Shown here: positions 1-14,300 of the stretch, piece by piece
Layout of the letters: each line of letters starts with the position of its first letter
Position numbering within the stretch: the first letter of the stretch is position 1
NCBI GenBank assembly: GCA_015956445.1
Contig: WIUZ02000001.1
Location: forward strand, 3,224,001 to 3,288,000
Source of the DNA: Thelephora terrestris
Lineage: Eukaryota > Basidiomycota > Agaricomycetes > Thelephorales > Thelephoraceae
Reading direction: 5' to 3'
Length of the DNA stretch: 64,000 nt
Translations under genes and position numbers: made by a program
The notes under the pieces: model-generated
Told to the model about the DNA's origin: nothing
What the model saw: the letters and a program-made list of their open reading frames with translations, nothing else
Databases searched by the model: none

Positions 1-1850
1 CTCAATCATCCTTTTGGCCTCCATCTTGAATGCTGCAGGGCTGAACCTCACAAAGTTGGACCACGTGCGCGTTTTTGTCAAGTCAGCGTGTTCCGGTGTC
101 GTTTGTTCTGACTCTATTGTGACCAGGTGCGAACGAGTGCTATACCCAAGGCTCAACGACGGAAAGATTGGTTACGCCCGCTATGGTTACTCGGAATGAT
201 ACTTTACATGTGAGCAGCTGCAAATCGGTTTCCGTTCTCGGTTCCTAAACGGTGCTTCTCCTATTCTCCTTTGGTTGAACGCAGATTATCGCAATTAATT
301 GGGAGCACGTTGGCATTAGATTACCTGCGAGCCGGTGAGTGGTCTCCGAGGAACGTTAGTGCGCCTTTTACTTAAAGCACTTCAGAATACGTGGCTCCAC
401 TCGGCTCAACCTCTCTGATCTTCAACTTTTTATTCGCGAGCTTTTTGGTGGGAAGTCCAGTGACGAGTAACGATATTTATGTCAGCCTTTTCCCCGCTCG
501 CCTCCTGCTCCTCAACTGACATTTTTGGGTTTGCCAGGGCACAATAGTCGTAATATTTGGGGTAATCGGGATCGTGGCCTTTGGATCGATAAACAGCGGA
601 TTGGCCCAAGAGACGGACGCAGAGCGTTTGGCGTACCTGTGGCGTCGAGGGGGATGGCTCGGATTTTTCCTCCTGATGACGATATCCCTCACGTCGACGT
701 ACGTCTTTACGAGCGAGCTAGATGCCGTGCTTGCCGCGCGGTCCGACCTATCCGCAGAACCTTTTTCGAGCATCAGTGCGAGGAGGCGGCTTCCGGACAA
801 CGCGAACTCCATCACCAAGGCGAAATTCCGCATCGGGTCTGGGTTGCTTTGGGTGAAACAGAAGCTGGAAGCGTGGACTGCAGCCCACGATGACACGCAA
901 ATCGCCTGGACGTTGGGGATCGGTTGGGCGTGCTGCGGAGGAGGCCTGGCGGGGATGTGTCTGGTGTTCGCGAAAGCGGCGGTGAAGCTAGTCTCTGGTG
1001 CACTCTCGCACGAGAACACCGGAAACCAGTTTGGACACCTTGCGCCTATTTTCACGTTCATATTTTTGGCTATCACCGCAGTGTTGCAGATCATGTGCTT
1101 GAATCGGGGCCTTCGGGTTTACGACTCGACTTTGGTCGTACCGGTGTTTTATGGGGTGTATACGGCGACTGGGTAAGCGAGGTTCCTTCGTTTCTCGGTT
1201 GCTTTGTCGCTTACCAGAGAGGTTCACGATAGATTCGTTGATTCTCTTGTGAGTTGTCGAGTTTTTGCGTGTCGTCGTGGTTCGCTGATTATTGTATGAA
1301 GGTGTTCAACGATTCTGTTGACGCGTACCAAACTTGGACGCTGTTCCTGATATTTATCTCCATAACGGTGCTCATATCGGGGGTTGTGCTTCTGACGCTG
1401 AAGAAACCGGAGAAACGGGGAGGGGCACCGACGACACCTGGGATGCCAGGATCGGCGCGGAGCGTTCGATCGAGCCGTCGGCGTTCAGGTAGTAAGCGAG
1501 ATTTGGAACGGGGAGGAGGGCCGGAGATAGAAGGGAGGGAGTTGGATGATGATCAGACGTTGTGGGAGGTTGGGGAAATGAGTGATGATGAGGAGGGGGA
1601 GGATGGTGATGTTAGGTCTGCTGGTGGGAGGTCTGATGGTCAGAGGACGCCACGACGGCAGCTGAGTCCAAACGTCTCGAGGAAACCTGCGCAGGAGCAA
1701 GAACATCCTGGGGAGGAAGGACGAGGTCTGATGGGCGATGAAGAGGAGGATGATGAGGATGAAGGGGGCCAAGTTCATGGCGGGTACGAGAGGCGGCGGA
1801 GTGGATCGCCTGTACCGTCGTTGTCCTCCAACACCGCTGTTTGGAGGTAG
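1..1850 (+). CDS. NIPA-like magnesium transporter, 5'-partial
   Basis: C-terminal part of a DUF803/NIPA multi-pass membrane protein, a family that moves Mg2+ across plasma or endosomal membranes (family knowledge). The first visible exon has the family motif LNAAGLNLTKLDH. A spliced exon from about 530 reads YGTIVVIFGVIGIVAFGSIN and runs through several hydrophobic segments to CLNRGLRVYDSTLVVPVFYG and a GT near 1172. The last exon, before the stop at 1848-1850, has one more membrane segment (TLFLIFISITVLISGVVLLT) and then a hydrophilic, acidic and Ser/Arg-rich tail of about 130 residues. Several short introns lie between 200 and 530. The N-terminus is outside the window. Family assignment is firm; exon borders between 70 and 530 are approximate. 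Confidence 0.85.
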
Positions 1851-4800
1851 ACTAGTTGTGATCTGGAACCCCCGGGAAGTAGCTACGATATATTCTTAAT
1901 TACCGCTGTAATATAGGCGACGATCCGCGAGATGCGTCTTATGGTAGAACGGTGCACCCAGATAAGTTGTACTTCAACGAAGCCTGGAATTGAAACATTC
2001 AAGCGTCAAGATGGTATATTGACACCTGGCAGGATGGAGATAGGTGGGCCACCATGAATTTGGCCAGATACCATTCGGGATCGGTACCAAATCGAAGGAT
2101 GAATATCAAGTCCACCAGAGTTTTAGAAAGCCTGGTGCTCCGAGTCGGACATCTCCGGCACGGGTCTATATTGGTCCCCACCTAACCGTTTTCCGAGGAT
2201 CTTCGTGGGTTACTTTCAGGACGCTAGTTGGATGCTCGCTCGCGAACTGTAAGCGAACTGTTCCCTCTGAGCGATGCCCCTCGCACCCCAACCCCCCTGG
2301 ATCGACGAGAAGGTTTGGTTCTCTGAATGGACCCTCCGATCGAGTCGATCCGTAGCTGTTGAATCCTGCTTTTGAACACCGGACGCTCGCTTCGGATTAA
2401 AAGATGCGCAGAGAACTGGAAAAGGATTTTCCTAGCTAGTTCGGATCCAAAGCTGGGTTTCTGGTTGGTTACCCAGGAATTCCATTCAGAGTGCTCGAGT
2501 TCCAGGTCACCCGATATGTATACCATACTAACACGCCCGACGCTCGCTCCGAAGTCATCGGGGAGAGCTGGTTAGTTTCACAGAACTTCGATTCCGGGAG
2601 AGATCGACGACGGGCGACTGATAGTATGGAATTCTCAGAATACTGCTGCGTTGTCGGAAATCACCTAGATCTCCTCCGCACACACACAAGAATGATGTTC
2701 AGCGTTTTTTTTGTGGTTTCCAGTTTACCTCTAGCGCGTCAGCTGGTCGCCCTCGCCTCTCTCCATTTGTTCTCGCCCGGATCCTTTCACTTCCGGTCTC
2801 GGCGACTTGATGAAAACGGGAATGCGATACAGGGGTTCGAACGTTCCTTCTTTGCGGATTCTCGAACCAGAGAAGCCACTTCAGGTTTAGTCGCCGGTTC
2901 ACCTTTCTAGGAAAACGCAGGGTGGAGTTCTCGGGGGTCATCTACCTGACAAGGGTGGAGCACCTCCCCCTTCTCGATTCACGGCAAAGCTCGCCATTCC
3001 TCCTTCTCCCCGTACTTCGTTGTAATGCGGCAAATGCTCGCCGAGTGGACCTCAACAGTCGATGTGCCGAATAATAGGGGGGATTAGTTGGCCCGGGGCG
3101 TTCAAACGGGCATTCCGCAGCTTTGTGAGGATCTTAATTATCTGATTATCGCACGAGATGATCTGCGCATGACCTTGGGCAGAGAAAATCCGAGTACGGG
3201 GTCCTCGGCGTTGACGCTAAGCTCAGGCGCCCGCTGCCAAGCTCGCTCGTTCGTGCTCAGTTTCTTGGACTCTTGGGCTATTAGCTCGGTTTCGTCGTCC
3301 AGTGGGGCATGGGCGTGCCGTGGTTCTCGGTTGCTTATGAACCCTACTTTGAATCTGTTGACCCACTATACGTAGGGATATTTGGGGCCTCTTCGGAAGC
3401 TTCTCAAGGGCCGAACGGACTCTTGGAGTAAGTGAGCACATGTCAGCAAAAGGTAAACATACACCTCCGCCCTTTGCCCACCGTTCAGTTTCTTGCCATT
3501 GTTACTCTTCATTCTTCTCGACCGGTTGTTTTTCCCTGCGTGCGACGCTTGCATTCATCGGTCCACCTTGCAACTTTCTTTCCGCCCTACACAATCACCT
3601 CATCCGAATCATTCGGCATGTCGCGAAGCGTTGGATGTTCTCCATACAGACCCTTGCTTCCTTACGGTATGTCTGATCCTCGTCATTCTTAGCTCATACA
3701 GTCACCTTACGGATCTATTCCAAGTATTCGATATTCAATTCCGGCCGCCTCGTCGCCAGGAACTCCCAAATTCTCCTTTTTGTTTCCAATAATCGGTCAG
3801 TATCCTTCACCGAGAAGCCATGCGGTATACTCACACAATTGATTCCCCCTCACTCTCTCTGATCGCCTGTCAATCAGTGTACAGGCAGTCGGATAAACCT
3901 CCGAAACGCGTCGAACACTGAATGGCCTTGAGCTTGAGAACTTGAGACCCTGAAGGGATGTAGACGGATTACCACCCCTCGGTGGTCAATTTTGTAACCG
4001 GGGTTCTTCGTGTGCGAGCGACTCGCGGTGCTATCACCTTGGGCTCTCGCCCTCGCGATCGACGCATAATACAACTCTCGGCGCCACTAAAGATCCTCCA
4101 CCGGAGCTAAGGCCTACTAAGGCATGAGCTTGATGCACGCCCTGCAAGAAGGTGATTATTCTCACACCTTTCTTCATCCTGCACAGATGATATACGACGG
4201 AGGAAGATCACGATCACCGCAAGAGTCCAGCCCAATCGATTGGTGATCTCAGCTGCCCTTGATTCACGCATCCGTGCCCTCTCACACCCTCAGGGTCCGT
4301 CTACAACGGGGAAAAACACTAATCGCCTCGGGTTCGAGAGAAAAAACCGCGGGATCGAATGACCAGCAGGGCGGAGACCCTGGCTGTCCGAGGCTATACC
4401 AAATTTGAGTTGCGTCGCTCCGGCGCTTGACTCACGGGATCCTCCGCCCGCCTGATTTACATTTCTTACATCTCCACATGGCTTCTTTGAGGGGGTAATC
4501 TGCTGGGCTTTCTTTGACGCTGCTTTCGTACGGTGTTTACATAGCACCTACGGTGACAACCATTGCGTGTGCGCCACAGATTGCGCTCGGAAAGAAAAAT
4601 CTATAGCATAATACCAAAGCAAAGCATTTTTTCAGAGTATCCGTTTCTTTTTGCAGGGAAGCTGAGAGCAGACGCTGCGCAAACGTAGCCAAGCCCGACG
4701 GCTGCACGGTTTTCCCTCCCCGAGGTAACGGACGCCACGCCGCTTCGACCAACGCAAAAGCTCGTGCTCGTGCTTTTTGTGGGGGTTTTTCCGCCTTCGC

Positions 4801-7639
4801 GCGGCCGGTGTGGGCAAAGCATAATACGGAATCCGCTCAGGAACCCGCAAAGGTCTTTCCCGTTCCCACTCAGCCAAGCCCCCCACAAAACTCCGGACGA
4901 TCAACATCGGAACATCTTTGAAAATGATTGGAAAAAGGAGCATTGTCCGGAGCACTGCGGTGGGGGGGGGAAGGTGGATGCGTGGACCCCTTGGTTACGT
5001 GGACGCGTTTCGCCGGTCTGTTCTCTTTCAGACAACAAGTCTAGAAAAGGGCACAAGTCCGCCGGGGATCTTGAAAGAGAACGAGCAAAACTGCGGAGAT
5101 GAACGCGAATTAATGTACTTACGGCGAGAACGCGGTGGGGTGGGGAAGTTTACTCTGGAAACGGATTGATCCTTTAGATAGACAATTCGATTGAAAAGGG
5201 ACGACACCCTGACACAACCCCCTTTTTACGGACGATGCCTAAATGATTGAACCGGTGAGTAGGATCTTGACACGGCCTCAAAATTCTCAGCACCACACGA
5301 CTTGCCGAGGAGAGGTGGTGGTTGTGAAAGATGAAGTGCCTAAAGGCGCTTACGTTTTCTGTTCGGTGCGCGATGTCCCGACGTATGGGCGGCGCAGAGA
5401 GGGTTTCAAGAAAGCCTGTAGGTCGGTAAGTCGGCGATTACTATCGATGATTGCTGTTGATCAAGTTTGAAAATCACAAAAAAAAAAAAGTGAGTTGCCG
5501 GTCGGAACTGCCCTGGGGTTGGCACAATAACTTAGTGACCGGCGATTGAGTAGCAAGCCGTCAGGCCCGTCGTCCAGTCGTCATGAGGCACGCGCACGCG
5601 CGCGGAGTACCCTAAAAGCATGCGAGAGAACCCACCGCCTTCGCGGAGGTGAAGAATGAAAAACAAAGGGTTTCCCGGATTGAGCCTCTCGCGCACACGC
5701 TATACTTGGGTGATTGATTGGTGATTGGCATTTGCTCACCGGTGGTGAGAAATCTAAGGATGTGTGCACGCCATGTGTCACCATGCCACCATACCATGCG
5801 TAGCGAGCTCCGTAATCTATGGGAGGACTCCAACAAGATCAACGAAGCACGCACATAATTCCGTAGCTGCCACAGCAACGTTCTGGACAGGATATGCCGA
5901 GTTCCAATCCGTCCTATCCCGTTTCCGCTCCTCGCCCGTGGTAAACCGTAACATACAGTGGGGCGGGGATCGGGGGTGGGAGCAAAGTGCGGCCGGAGCT
6001 GCGCAAATTACGCGTTCACACAGGGTTGGCCCTTTGGTGTCCCTACGAGGAACCAATGAAGTCGAGGCATCTGGCAACAAAGGCGAGAGTCGACTATAGC
6101 TTCCCTCCCCTCTTGACGATCACGAGACGTAAATCTCCAGGAGTGGGGGCGCCCAGTGGCCGCCTGTCTGCCCCTTCTAGGGAATTTCGTACTACACGTC
6201 TTTTTCCCAGAGACCTTTGGGTGTACACCCCCAGACCTTCTGCTTGACGTGTAACATAAGTTGGCACGATCATCGACTCATCTGGCACCAGAGGGAAGGA
6301 GAGGATCCTGAACAACCTCAGTCCCGAACACACATGAGGAAATCGATCCGATTGCGACAACCCCCCCCCCCCACCAAAGCAATGATCTACATCTCATACA
6401 CCTTCATTAGATACGATCCTTCCCAAAAGGAATTCACAAAACCACCGAACGGTTCTCGCCCGATATCCAACATCCACACAAACTAGTAAAATTCCCACAT
6501 GCCCGTCCAAAAATCCTGTTCTTATCTTTTCATACTTGCCCCAAAACAGTACGGGGGGTCATCTTACGCGAACGTCGAAGGGAGATATAAAACCCACAAG
6601 GTGATATATAGATATTCTCGTATCTTCACGGAAAACGATTATTCGTCTGTGGCGCAGACAACCGTCCGAGTTTTCTGACGAGAGAGCACCTTTCGGAAGC
6701 TCGTTCCGTGGAACCGGGCTCCTTCCCCATGTTCTGGAATCTGGATTGTGTGCATATCAGTATTGCGCGATTGATTAGTTTTTTTTTTTGTACGATCACG
6801 CGCTCTTGCAGTAGGCGGATCCTCGGTGGGTGGTGATCTGCGCATCAGCTATACCTCTTCCGGAGGAACCACTAGACCGCAATACACCTTCAAAAATCTA
6901 GACCACCAACAAAAAAACTAGACTCTGAAAAGACATAAGGCTAGAAGGAAATCCCCCAGATAACGTAAGTTTTTTTGAAATGAAGCGCGCCTCGGCATTT
7001 CCCACTCGCTCCTCTCCCCTTGCCCAGTCGATTGGATCGGGGTTGGTCTGGAAATCTGCTGTGGAAGGAAGGATAACCAGATGGGGAGAAGTCGTGAGAA
7101 ATGTATTGAATGACGGAAAGCCAACGTCATAGCACAGGGAACTGAAAGCATGGCATGACAGTGCAGCACGAGACCTTGTGCGCATTTCACGGCCTCATAT
7201 GGTTCCAGCACCGGCATCTAAACAATAATTCACAATTGAGAGACCTGTCTGTGGCGAACCTTCGAAAGAACTCTTCCGGTCGCGCGAATGACAACATACG
7301 CAACTGTGGCTCAACGTTGTGCCCCGTAAGAGAAACGCCGAGGGTGACATTTCGGTTTTGCTTGTAAGCAGTGGCGCATTATCAAAGAAGAGATCGCCAA
7401 TCGATGGTAGGAAATCTATCATTGCAGGCCGAGAACAAACTGTGGTGCGAGAACGAGAGTGAGGGCTACATTCGGTCATGAAATGATTGCAAGGTAATGA
7501 TACAAACGCATTAGAGAGAGCCCAGAACCGAGTCCGTTGGGGAATGTGTATAGTAGTGACGGCAGAATGATAAGCGGTGAGTGCGAAAAGGAAAACATCA
7601 TGAAAAATAAGCGGGAAGCAGGGAAAGAGAGATGAGGTC
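1851..7639. other. Gene-poor interval, no gene recognised
   Basis: Almost 5.8 kb with only short open frames that show no family motif, no consistent codon bias and no convincing splice structure. No tRNA cloverleaf or B-box match was seen. Features noticed are an A-run near 5479, a C-run of about a dozen near 6361, and related short strings (GACGCTCGCTTCGGA-like) near 2390 and 2540. A small or fast-evolving gene or ncRNA could be missed here. Confidence 0.5.
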
Positions 7640-8891
7640 CTAGCGAGATGGGAGATCGTCGTCGTCTAGGGCATGACCCTCGTCCAGGTCATCGCTGTAC
7701 TCGTCCGTATCGTCGTCCCGTCGACGATCACGGGGTAAATTCCAGTCAGATGCAGGTTTGAGACGACCGACGGGTATGGCTTCGGTGGGAGGACGTGAGC
7801 GATGGTTCGGTGAGCGCAATGGGGGCGATGAGAGACGATCGCGCGTCGGGCTAGACTGAGGCCGTTGATTGTGATGAACTGTAATCGGGACGACGTAGGG
7901 TGCAGGGCGATTCGAGCGCATTTCCGAATTGGGTGGGATACGTAAGGGGGGGTAAGACTGAGCGGTCGGAGGTTGGGAGAAAGAAGAGGCGTAGGACGCT
8001 GAGGGCATAGGCGGTATGAATGTACCGGAGTTGCACCGGACCCGCGTATGGTGACCGGTCGTGTTCGCAGAATTGGTTGGAGATGTGTGATTGACAGCCA
8101 TTGGATAGAACCGCTCGTCCGCCGTAGAATAAGACAACTCTGTGAGATCGAACGCTCCGGGCGTGAAGTGAGTTCGGTAATGGCGTCGCATATTTGAATT
8201 CACGTTGAATTGCCGTGAACAGTTGGGGAAAGGGCACGTGTAAGCTGGATTAGAGCGGCAAGTTCAGCATCTGATCAAAGAACCCCGAGAACGCAAACGA
8301 TCCCTACGTTTATCACCGGTGTGTGTGTTAATGTGAACTCCGAGGCTCACTGGCCGGTGAAACAGTTTCTTGCAATAAGGACATTGATGTTTCTTTTCTT
8401 CCCGTCTTCGTTTCTGAGGTGGCGCGGGTACCGCCGCCGTCTCGCCCTCGGACTCTTGATCATAGTGCGTCTTGTCGGACGGTCCGGAGAAATGCGATGA
8501 GCCGTCCGAGGATCTCGACCGAGACCGCTTATGCAGAGAGTGAGATCCCGGTGAAGTCGGCGAGGAAACCTTCTGCGAGCCGGAGAACTGGAAGCCCGAT
8601 GGAGGGAACCCAGAGATCGACTGTGGGGTTCGGACACCTGGTCTCACAAAGATCGTCGGACGATCTTTAGGGTCTGTGCTCGGCCTTGACCCGGACGATG
8701 GGTTGTAAGAGATCTGCAGCGTCCTGTAATTCTGATGTTGCAAAGGTTCTGGTGATGCGAGCTCTTTGTAAAGGAACCCTATTTTTGAAAAACGCGGGCG
8801 CAGTCGGTCAGCGATCTGTGGAGAGGGAGAGTTAGAGAGAGGACGCACCTGGTAAGATGTCCCGAATGGGAGGCAACACGCCCTGTGGCAT
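7640..8891 (-). CDS. C2H2 zinc-finger transcription factor (two fingers)
   Basis: Nuclear DNA-binding protein, inferred from two adjacent C2H2 fingers. The main exon (about 8290-8848) encodes a Ser/Pro-rich N-terminus, a basic patch (QKRRREEKK) and finger 1, CPYCKKLFHRPVSLGVHINTH. After an intron of about 60 nt comes finger 2, CPFPNCSRQFNVNSNMRRHY. The tail is proline/serine-rich and ends in an acidic Asp-rich stretch before the stop at 7640. An ATG at 8889-8891 opens a short upstream exon (MPQGVLPPIRDILP) followed by GTGCG, which I take as the start; the open frame can also begin at 8848. The CACTA element is inserted about 110 bp upstream of this ATG, in the promoter or 5' UTR. Target genes cannot be read from the sequence. 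Confidence 0.75.
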
Positions 8892-9000
8892 GGTATGTGG
8901 TGGGGGTGGGGGGGATGAGGAGGGTAAAAGGTTGGAATGGAGGATTGGCACCGGTATTTATACTCAGAGGGATGACGACAGAGCGGAGATAGGTTGAAAT

Positions 9001-9185
9001 CACTGTAGAAAATAATCAGGTCGCTTTTCGACCAATTGATATTAACCTAATATTGGCCGAAAATCGACCAAACGGTTTGGTCGAAAATCCGTGCTATCCC
9101 ACACTTGGGTTCGGTCGATTTTCGACCTAAAAAGGTGCATTTCGACCTATTCGCGTAGGTCGGTTTTCGACCTAACCCATGTCAT
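9001..9185. repeat. Left terminal/subterminal repeats of the CACTA element
   Basis: Contains several direct and inverted copies of a TTTGGTCGA / GGTCGATTTTCGACCT core, matching the core repeated at the other end (about 15180-15397). Subterminal arrays like this are where CACTA transposases bind in well-studied members (family knowledge). Confidence 0.75.
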
Positions 9186-9329
9186 CCGGACTTGATGGTT
9201 TGATGTCGGCTCGCCGTTGTGTGAAACGATCCGTTTTTTCTCAGCCAATCACAGGCAATCGTGTATATATGGCCCGGTTCCGGTAGACAAAACAAGTATG
9301 TAGATACGAACGCAAGGGTATCTAGCTAC

Positions 9330-9640
9330 AACACCCAGGGAGGGGTCCTCTGGTGAACATGTGGGTCGTCGTAGCAGGTGGCGATAGGGACAGAGAGCGT
9401 CGTTTGAGATTTCCTGCGCTATTGAGGATGACGAGTGAGAATGGTCGTCACAACAAAGAAATTCACGAGACTCACATCCTGGTCAGGGGTATGGAGCCGC
9501 GACGCCCAGGGAGGGTACATACACTCCTGGTAAAGGTATATGGGTCGTCGTGCCAGGTGGCGATCGGGAGGGAGGGCGGCAGTCGAAAATTTCGGCACTA
9601 TCGTTGAAGGCCCATCGTGATGGGGATGAGAACGACGGAG
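9330..9640. repeat. Diverged direct duplication inside the CACTA element
   Basis: Two diverged copies, about 185 bp apart, share CCCAGGGAGGG, a block reading GGGTCGTCGT and then CAGGTGGCGAT. No coding signal was seen. Probably part of the left non-coding arm of the transposon. Confidence 0.5.
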
Positions 9641-9897
9641 ACATAAAGGAATCAAAGAACGCTCACCATTTAGCAGACCTTGGTGTTTAGATGATGAAGC
9701 GAAAAGGAGAGTGGTCTAGCAAAATCTACCGGTTAGCGAGACTTCGGGTGAACTGACACACAAGACTTACAGGTTAGTTCTTCCTCGGCTTCGGAGACAT
9801 AAGTTGGTGATGTTGTTAGCCAACAGGTCACATAATATCCATGAGACATGACTTACCTTAGCCTTGTGGTGGACCGAGCATCGCGTACCGCATTCGC

Positions 9898-10999
9898 TCA
9901 GTCGCGGCGCGGATCATAGCGACCGTTGGATTCAGCAGGTGGCGCGGGTCCCATGGGTGTCGGGTTTTGAAAGCTGTGGCTGTGGAGGAGATGGAACCCG
10001 TCATCGTGGGTACCGTTGAGTTGATTATCCCAGTGACCGATGTCGTTGGATGGGGCTAGTTGCAGATGAGCTGTACGCTCAGTGGTAGAGTGGAGATTGC
10101 CAATCGTGAGCAACGGGTTGGAGTCGGCGGCAGTGTCGATGAGAGAGTCAGCGTTGCGAGCCCTGCGCGATGCAGCCTGGCCGTATTTTGGACCGCGGAG
10201 GCCGTTCGGGTCGCGTTTTGCTGAATTCCTGGCCGCGTGAGGGTAGTTAGCTCGGGGCGGACGTTTTCCTGTTGCAATCGCGCCCTTCATATGGTACTTG
10301 CAGCACGACTTCATAACTTCTCTCGTTCCCCAGTCGCCTTCGTATTTTTGCATGAAACGAGTGCTAGGGTCGCGTCGGACCTGAAAATATCATCAGATAA
10401 CCGTCGAGACATTACTCTGGACCCACCAATGCACATAACATTGAAACTAGGTCGGCCGGGGGATTTCGAGAGACACCCCAGGGTGAAATCCACTCCGCCT
10501 CTGGCTTTCCAAGCGCGAGGTGTTTCTCCTTGGTTGTGACCTCAAGCGCAGTCATGTGCTTTCGAATAGTGGCCTGGGGTGTAGGTGAGCCCCCGGGTGT
10601 GATGCATATTTCAAGAAATCGACTTACCCGCACCCTGCGCCAAACAGGGGTGTTACCGCGCAAAAGCATCACCTCTTGGAGTGACTTGCCGGTGATGCTC
10701 TCGGGTTTCGGGATGGAGTCTGGTAGCAAATCTTCGAAAGGTACGTGTGGTAGGGTAGGCTGTAGTTGAGTAGAGTCCACTTGTAGCTGGCTGGGTTCGT
10801 TGGTCCCGACGAGTGTGAGTGAGAGCGCGGCTGGGAGCGCTCGCGTTTTTCTTGCAGACGTGGAGGTGACCTGTGGAGTTGCAGTGGGAGGTGCTCGTGA
10901 GGGCGCAAGTGGAGTGGCGGGTTCTTGTGAGGATATGGGGATAGGCGAAAGACCTTGCAACGGTGCGGCGGGAAGGCCTCGCGATTGCCTCGCGGGCAC
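9898..10999 (-). CDS. Putative accessory protein of the CACTA element
   Basis: Two long open segments lie on the strand opposite the transposase: about 10412-10999, proline/threonine-rich at the N-terminus with a more ordered segment (GKSLQEVMLLRGNTPVWRRV), and 9898-10353, basic and then Asn/His-rich. They could be exons of one gene joined across 10353-10412. Many CACTA elements carry a second, poorly conserved gene that assists transposition (TnpA-like in plants), and position and lack of similarity fit that role. No ATG is clear at the 5' side; the first segment is open from a GTG. I do not recognise a domain. Confidence 0.4.
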
Positions 11000-11399
11000 G
11001 CGGAAGCCTCGAGACGGTATGACAGCAAGTTCTCGCGGTTGTCGTGCGGGAGACAGGGAACCTATTGTGGGCGCAAGGATTCAATTCAGTCGTATGCCGG
11101 CCACCTCCGACGCACAGTGACACGTACTGTAGGTCCCTCCAAGGGTTTGTCTCTCGGACAAAGGCACTATCCTCCCATCACCTTGTCTCTGCCCTCGGAG
11201 AGGGTTTGGATGGGAGGACATTTGGTGAGGGCGCGAGTCAGTAGAAGGGGTGATCAAGAGGGAGGAAGAGAAACGTTGACTTAGGATTTTTTTTCTTGTT
11301 TTACCCGACTCCGCACCTCTTGCTCACTGATCACCGCCTCGAAAAAATCACAACCCCGCCTCCACTGTTGCGTCTGCCCCTCTCTACTGCTGCATAAAC

Positions 11400-14300
11400 A
11401 TGGGCAGGAAAGTTTTCTGCCCCTGTTGTTCACAACTTGTAACTGTCAAACGCTATGAGTCACACATGGAAGTGGCATCTACAACGGCGGTAATCTCTGC
11501 GCTGGCTGGCCCGTCACGCCCGATGCAAAATTTGCTAGAGGATTTTGGTTGTGAGCTATAGTAAATTTGGCCTGACTGGCAAATTGCTGACCAGCCTACT
11601 GCAAATAGACGGTGCCCTGGACCACGAAGAAGAACCACCTGACATCGAATCATGGTTTCCACCCAATCTCTCAGAGGCGGGCACTAAGCCTCAGTTTTGG
11701 ACCATCAGTGATGATGACTTTGAGCCAGACACCACCCTCCTTCAGTTGGATTCGCTTCCTGAATTGGACCCACCAGTTTATGATGAACACATTGAAGGAG
11801 CAGCTCGAGATACTGGATCTGATGAGCAGTCAATCACCCCAGAGGAGAGAGAGTATTTGGCATTCCTGGAGAATTTGAAGCACAGTGCGTTTACTATCTG
11901 TCAGTCATGCTTTGCATGAAGTTATGACCTAACTCTTTGGAAGGTGGAGACCTCTCTGACTATGAAAAGAAGATTTGCCGACTTTTTGCATACCTGGTTC
12001 GCTCTGGACAGTCAAAGGAAAAGTTCGCCATGCTTCCTTTTGCGTTTCCTGAGGCACCAGAGGGCTTCTTTCCCTCCGAGTACACAATCCGTTCACGTGC
12101 CGAAAAACTCAGTGGTATCAAACCAAAACATTACGACTGCTGTGTCAAGTCTTGCGTTTGTTATGCTGGGATATATGCCTCGTTGGATACCTGTCCAGAA
12201 TGCAAAGAGCCCCGCTTTCATGGTGTTGATTCCCAGGGAAACCCTCGTCCCCGTCGCCAGTTCACCTACATTCCCATCATCCCAAGATTACGTGATTATC
12301 TTGCCAACCAGTCAATGGCTCAAACGATGCAATATCGTGCGAGCTATTCACATACCCCTGGGACCTACAAGGACATCTTCGATGGAAAGGACTATCAAGC
12401 CCTCCGTGGAACACCAATTTCAGTCAACGGTACCCCACTCGAGTCTGGTGCACGTTACTTTGAAGATCCTCGAGACATTGCCCTTGGTCTTTCAACAGAT
12501 GGTTTTGGAATATTCAGCCGCGGTCAAGCCACAGCCTGGCCACTCATTCTATTCAACTACAATCTCCCCCCCGAGACTCGATTTCACGTTGACAACATCA
12601 TTCCCCTTGGTATTATCCCTGGACCCAACAAGCCAGCCATCCCAGACTCATTCCTCATCCCCCTTCTGGAGGAATTATATCAACTTGCAAAAGGTGTTGA
12701 GATGTACGACGCAATCTCAGAGTCAATGTTCTACCTCCGTGCCTTTCTCCTCATCATTTTTGGAGACATGCCTGCAATCTCCATGTTGATGAAAATGAAG
12801 GGTGTCAATGGTCTCTCTCCCTGTCGAGCCTGTAAAATCAAGGCAATACCTATCCCTGGTGACACCAACAAAACCCACTATGTTCCCCTCTCCACCAACC
12901 TTGCTGGCCTTTGCCGATTCCATGAGGAGTTGATGAGGCAAGCTACGGAAGTTGACCAGGCTCCTACCCAGACAGCTGCTGATGCCCTAGCAAAGGAGTA
13001 TGGAATCAAGGGTACACCTATCCTGTCTTTTCTTGACTCTATTGCCCTCCCTCAGTCCTTTCCTTTCGACTTCATGCACATCGCTTGGGAGAATGTCATC
13101 AAGGCTCTTGTTGCCCACTGGACAGGTGAGTTCAAGGGACTTGGCCAAGGGGTTGAATGCTATGAGCTGGGCAAGGCTTGGAAGACGATTGGTGCACTTG
13201 GAGCAAGTTCAAATCCAACAATCCCTTCAGCATATGGACCACGGATTCCAGATGTTTCCCAAAAAGGTTCTTTTATGTCTGCTGATATGTGGACCTTCTG
13301 GACAAAGTTTCTGGCCCCTGTTCTACTGCGGAAGGCTTTCCAGAAGTCGGAATATTTTGAACACTTCATTGACCTTGTGGAACTTTTCAACATCTGCCTT
13401 CAATTTGAGATCTCTCAGGCAGAGGTTGAAAAACTCCGTGTGGGCTTTGAAAAATGGGTTCAAGGTTATGAGCGGTTAGTTTCTCTGGTCCCCCAGATAT
13501 CCATTAGTCATGACTCTCTTATAGGATCTACTACCAGAACAACCCAAAGCGTCTACCTACTTGCACACTGCCAATCCATACTCTCCTTCACCTTGCTGAT
13601 GGCATTGAAGCCTGGGGACCTGTCTGGTGTTACTGGTCCTTTCCCATGGAACGCTTCTGTGGGTTCCTCAAACTTGGTGTGTCAAGCATGCGTCACCCCT
13701 ATGCAAGCATGGATCGATATCTTCTGGACTGGGTTATGCTATGGCACATTGGAACCATCTACAACATCAAGGATATGCTTCAACTGAAGGCTCCAAAGAA
13801 AGAACCAGATGGGTTCTCATTCCATGGCTGTAGGTCCTAAGTATTGCATTCAAACCCCACCTATTAAATTGACACCCAATCAGATGACTCATGCGAGCTC
13901 ATATCTATCCGTAATCCCACATCCCCAGTAGGACCCGAGTTCTGGAAGAAGATTGTTGCCCACTTTCGCATCCGCTTCTCTGAGCTCCATCCCACCAACA
14001 AGCAGGTTGAACAACACCTCCAGCAGGAAGCACAGATTTTTGAATGGGAGAAGGTTAGGCGGACTGACTCTGAAGCAGGTGACATGATGAAGGCTGCTCT
14101 TGCTGGACAGCAAGCAGACTCACGAAGCACCTCTTATATCAGAGTACGCCTGCACTGCCATACTTTTTTTTTCATCCTCATTTCAGTTCTAGTATGAAGT
14201 GCTTGAGCACACAGAGGGAGGTGGATACCAACCCAAGACTTTCTATGGACGGCTGGAGCACATCTACACCATCGCCTTCCCAAGTGGATGTCAAGGCCTT

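Noticed and set aside
2491-2910. 140-codon frame in the gene-poor region
   Set aside because: No recognisable domain, several competing frames, and no intron or promoter support.
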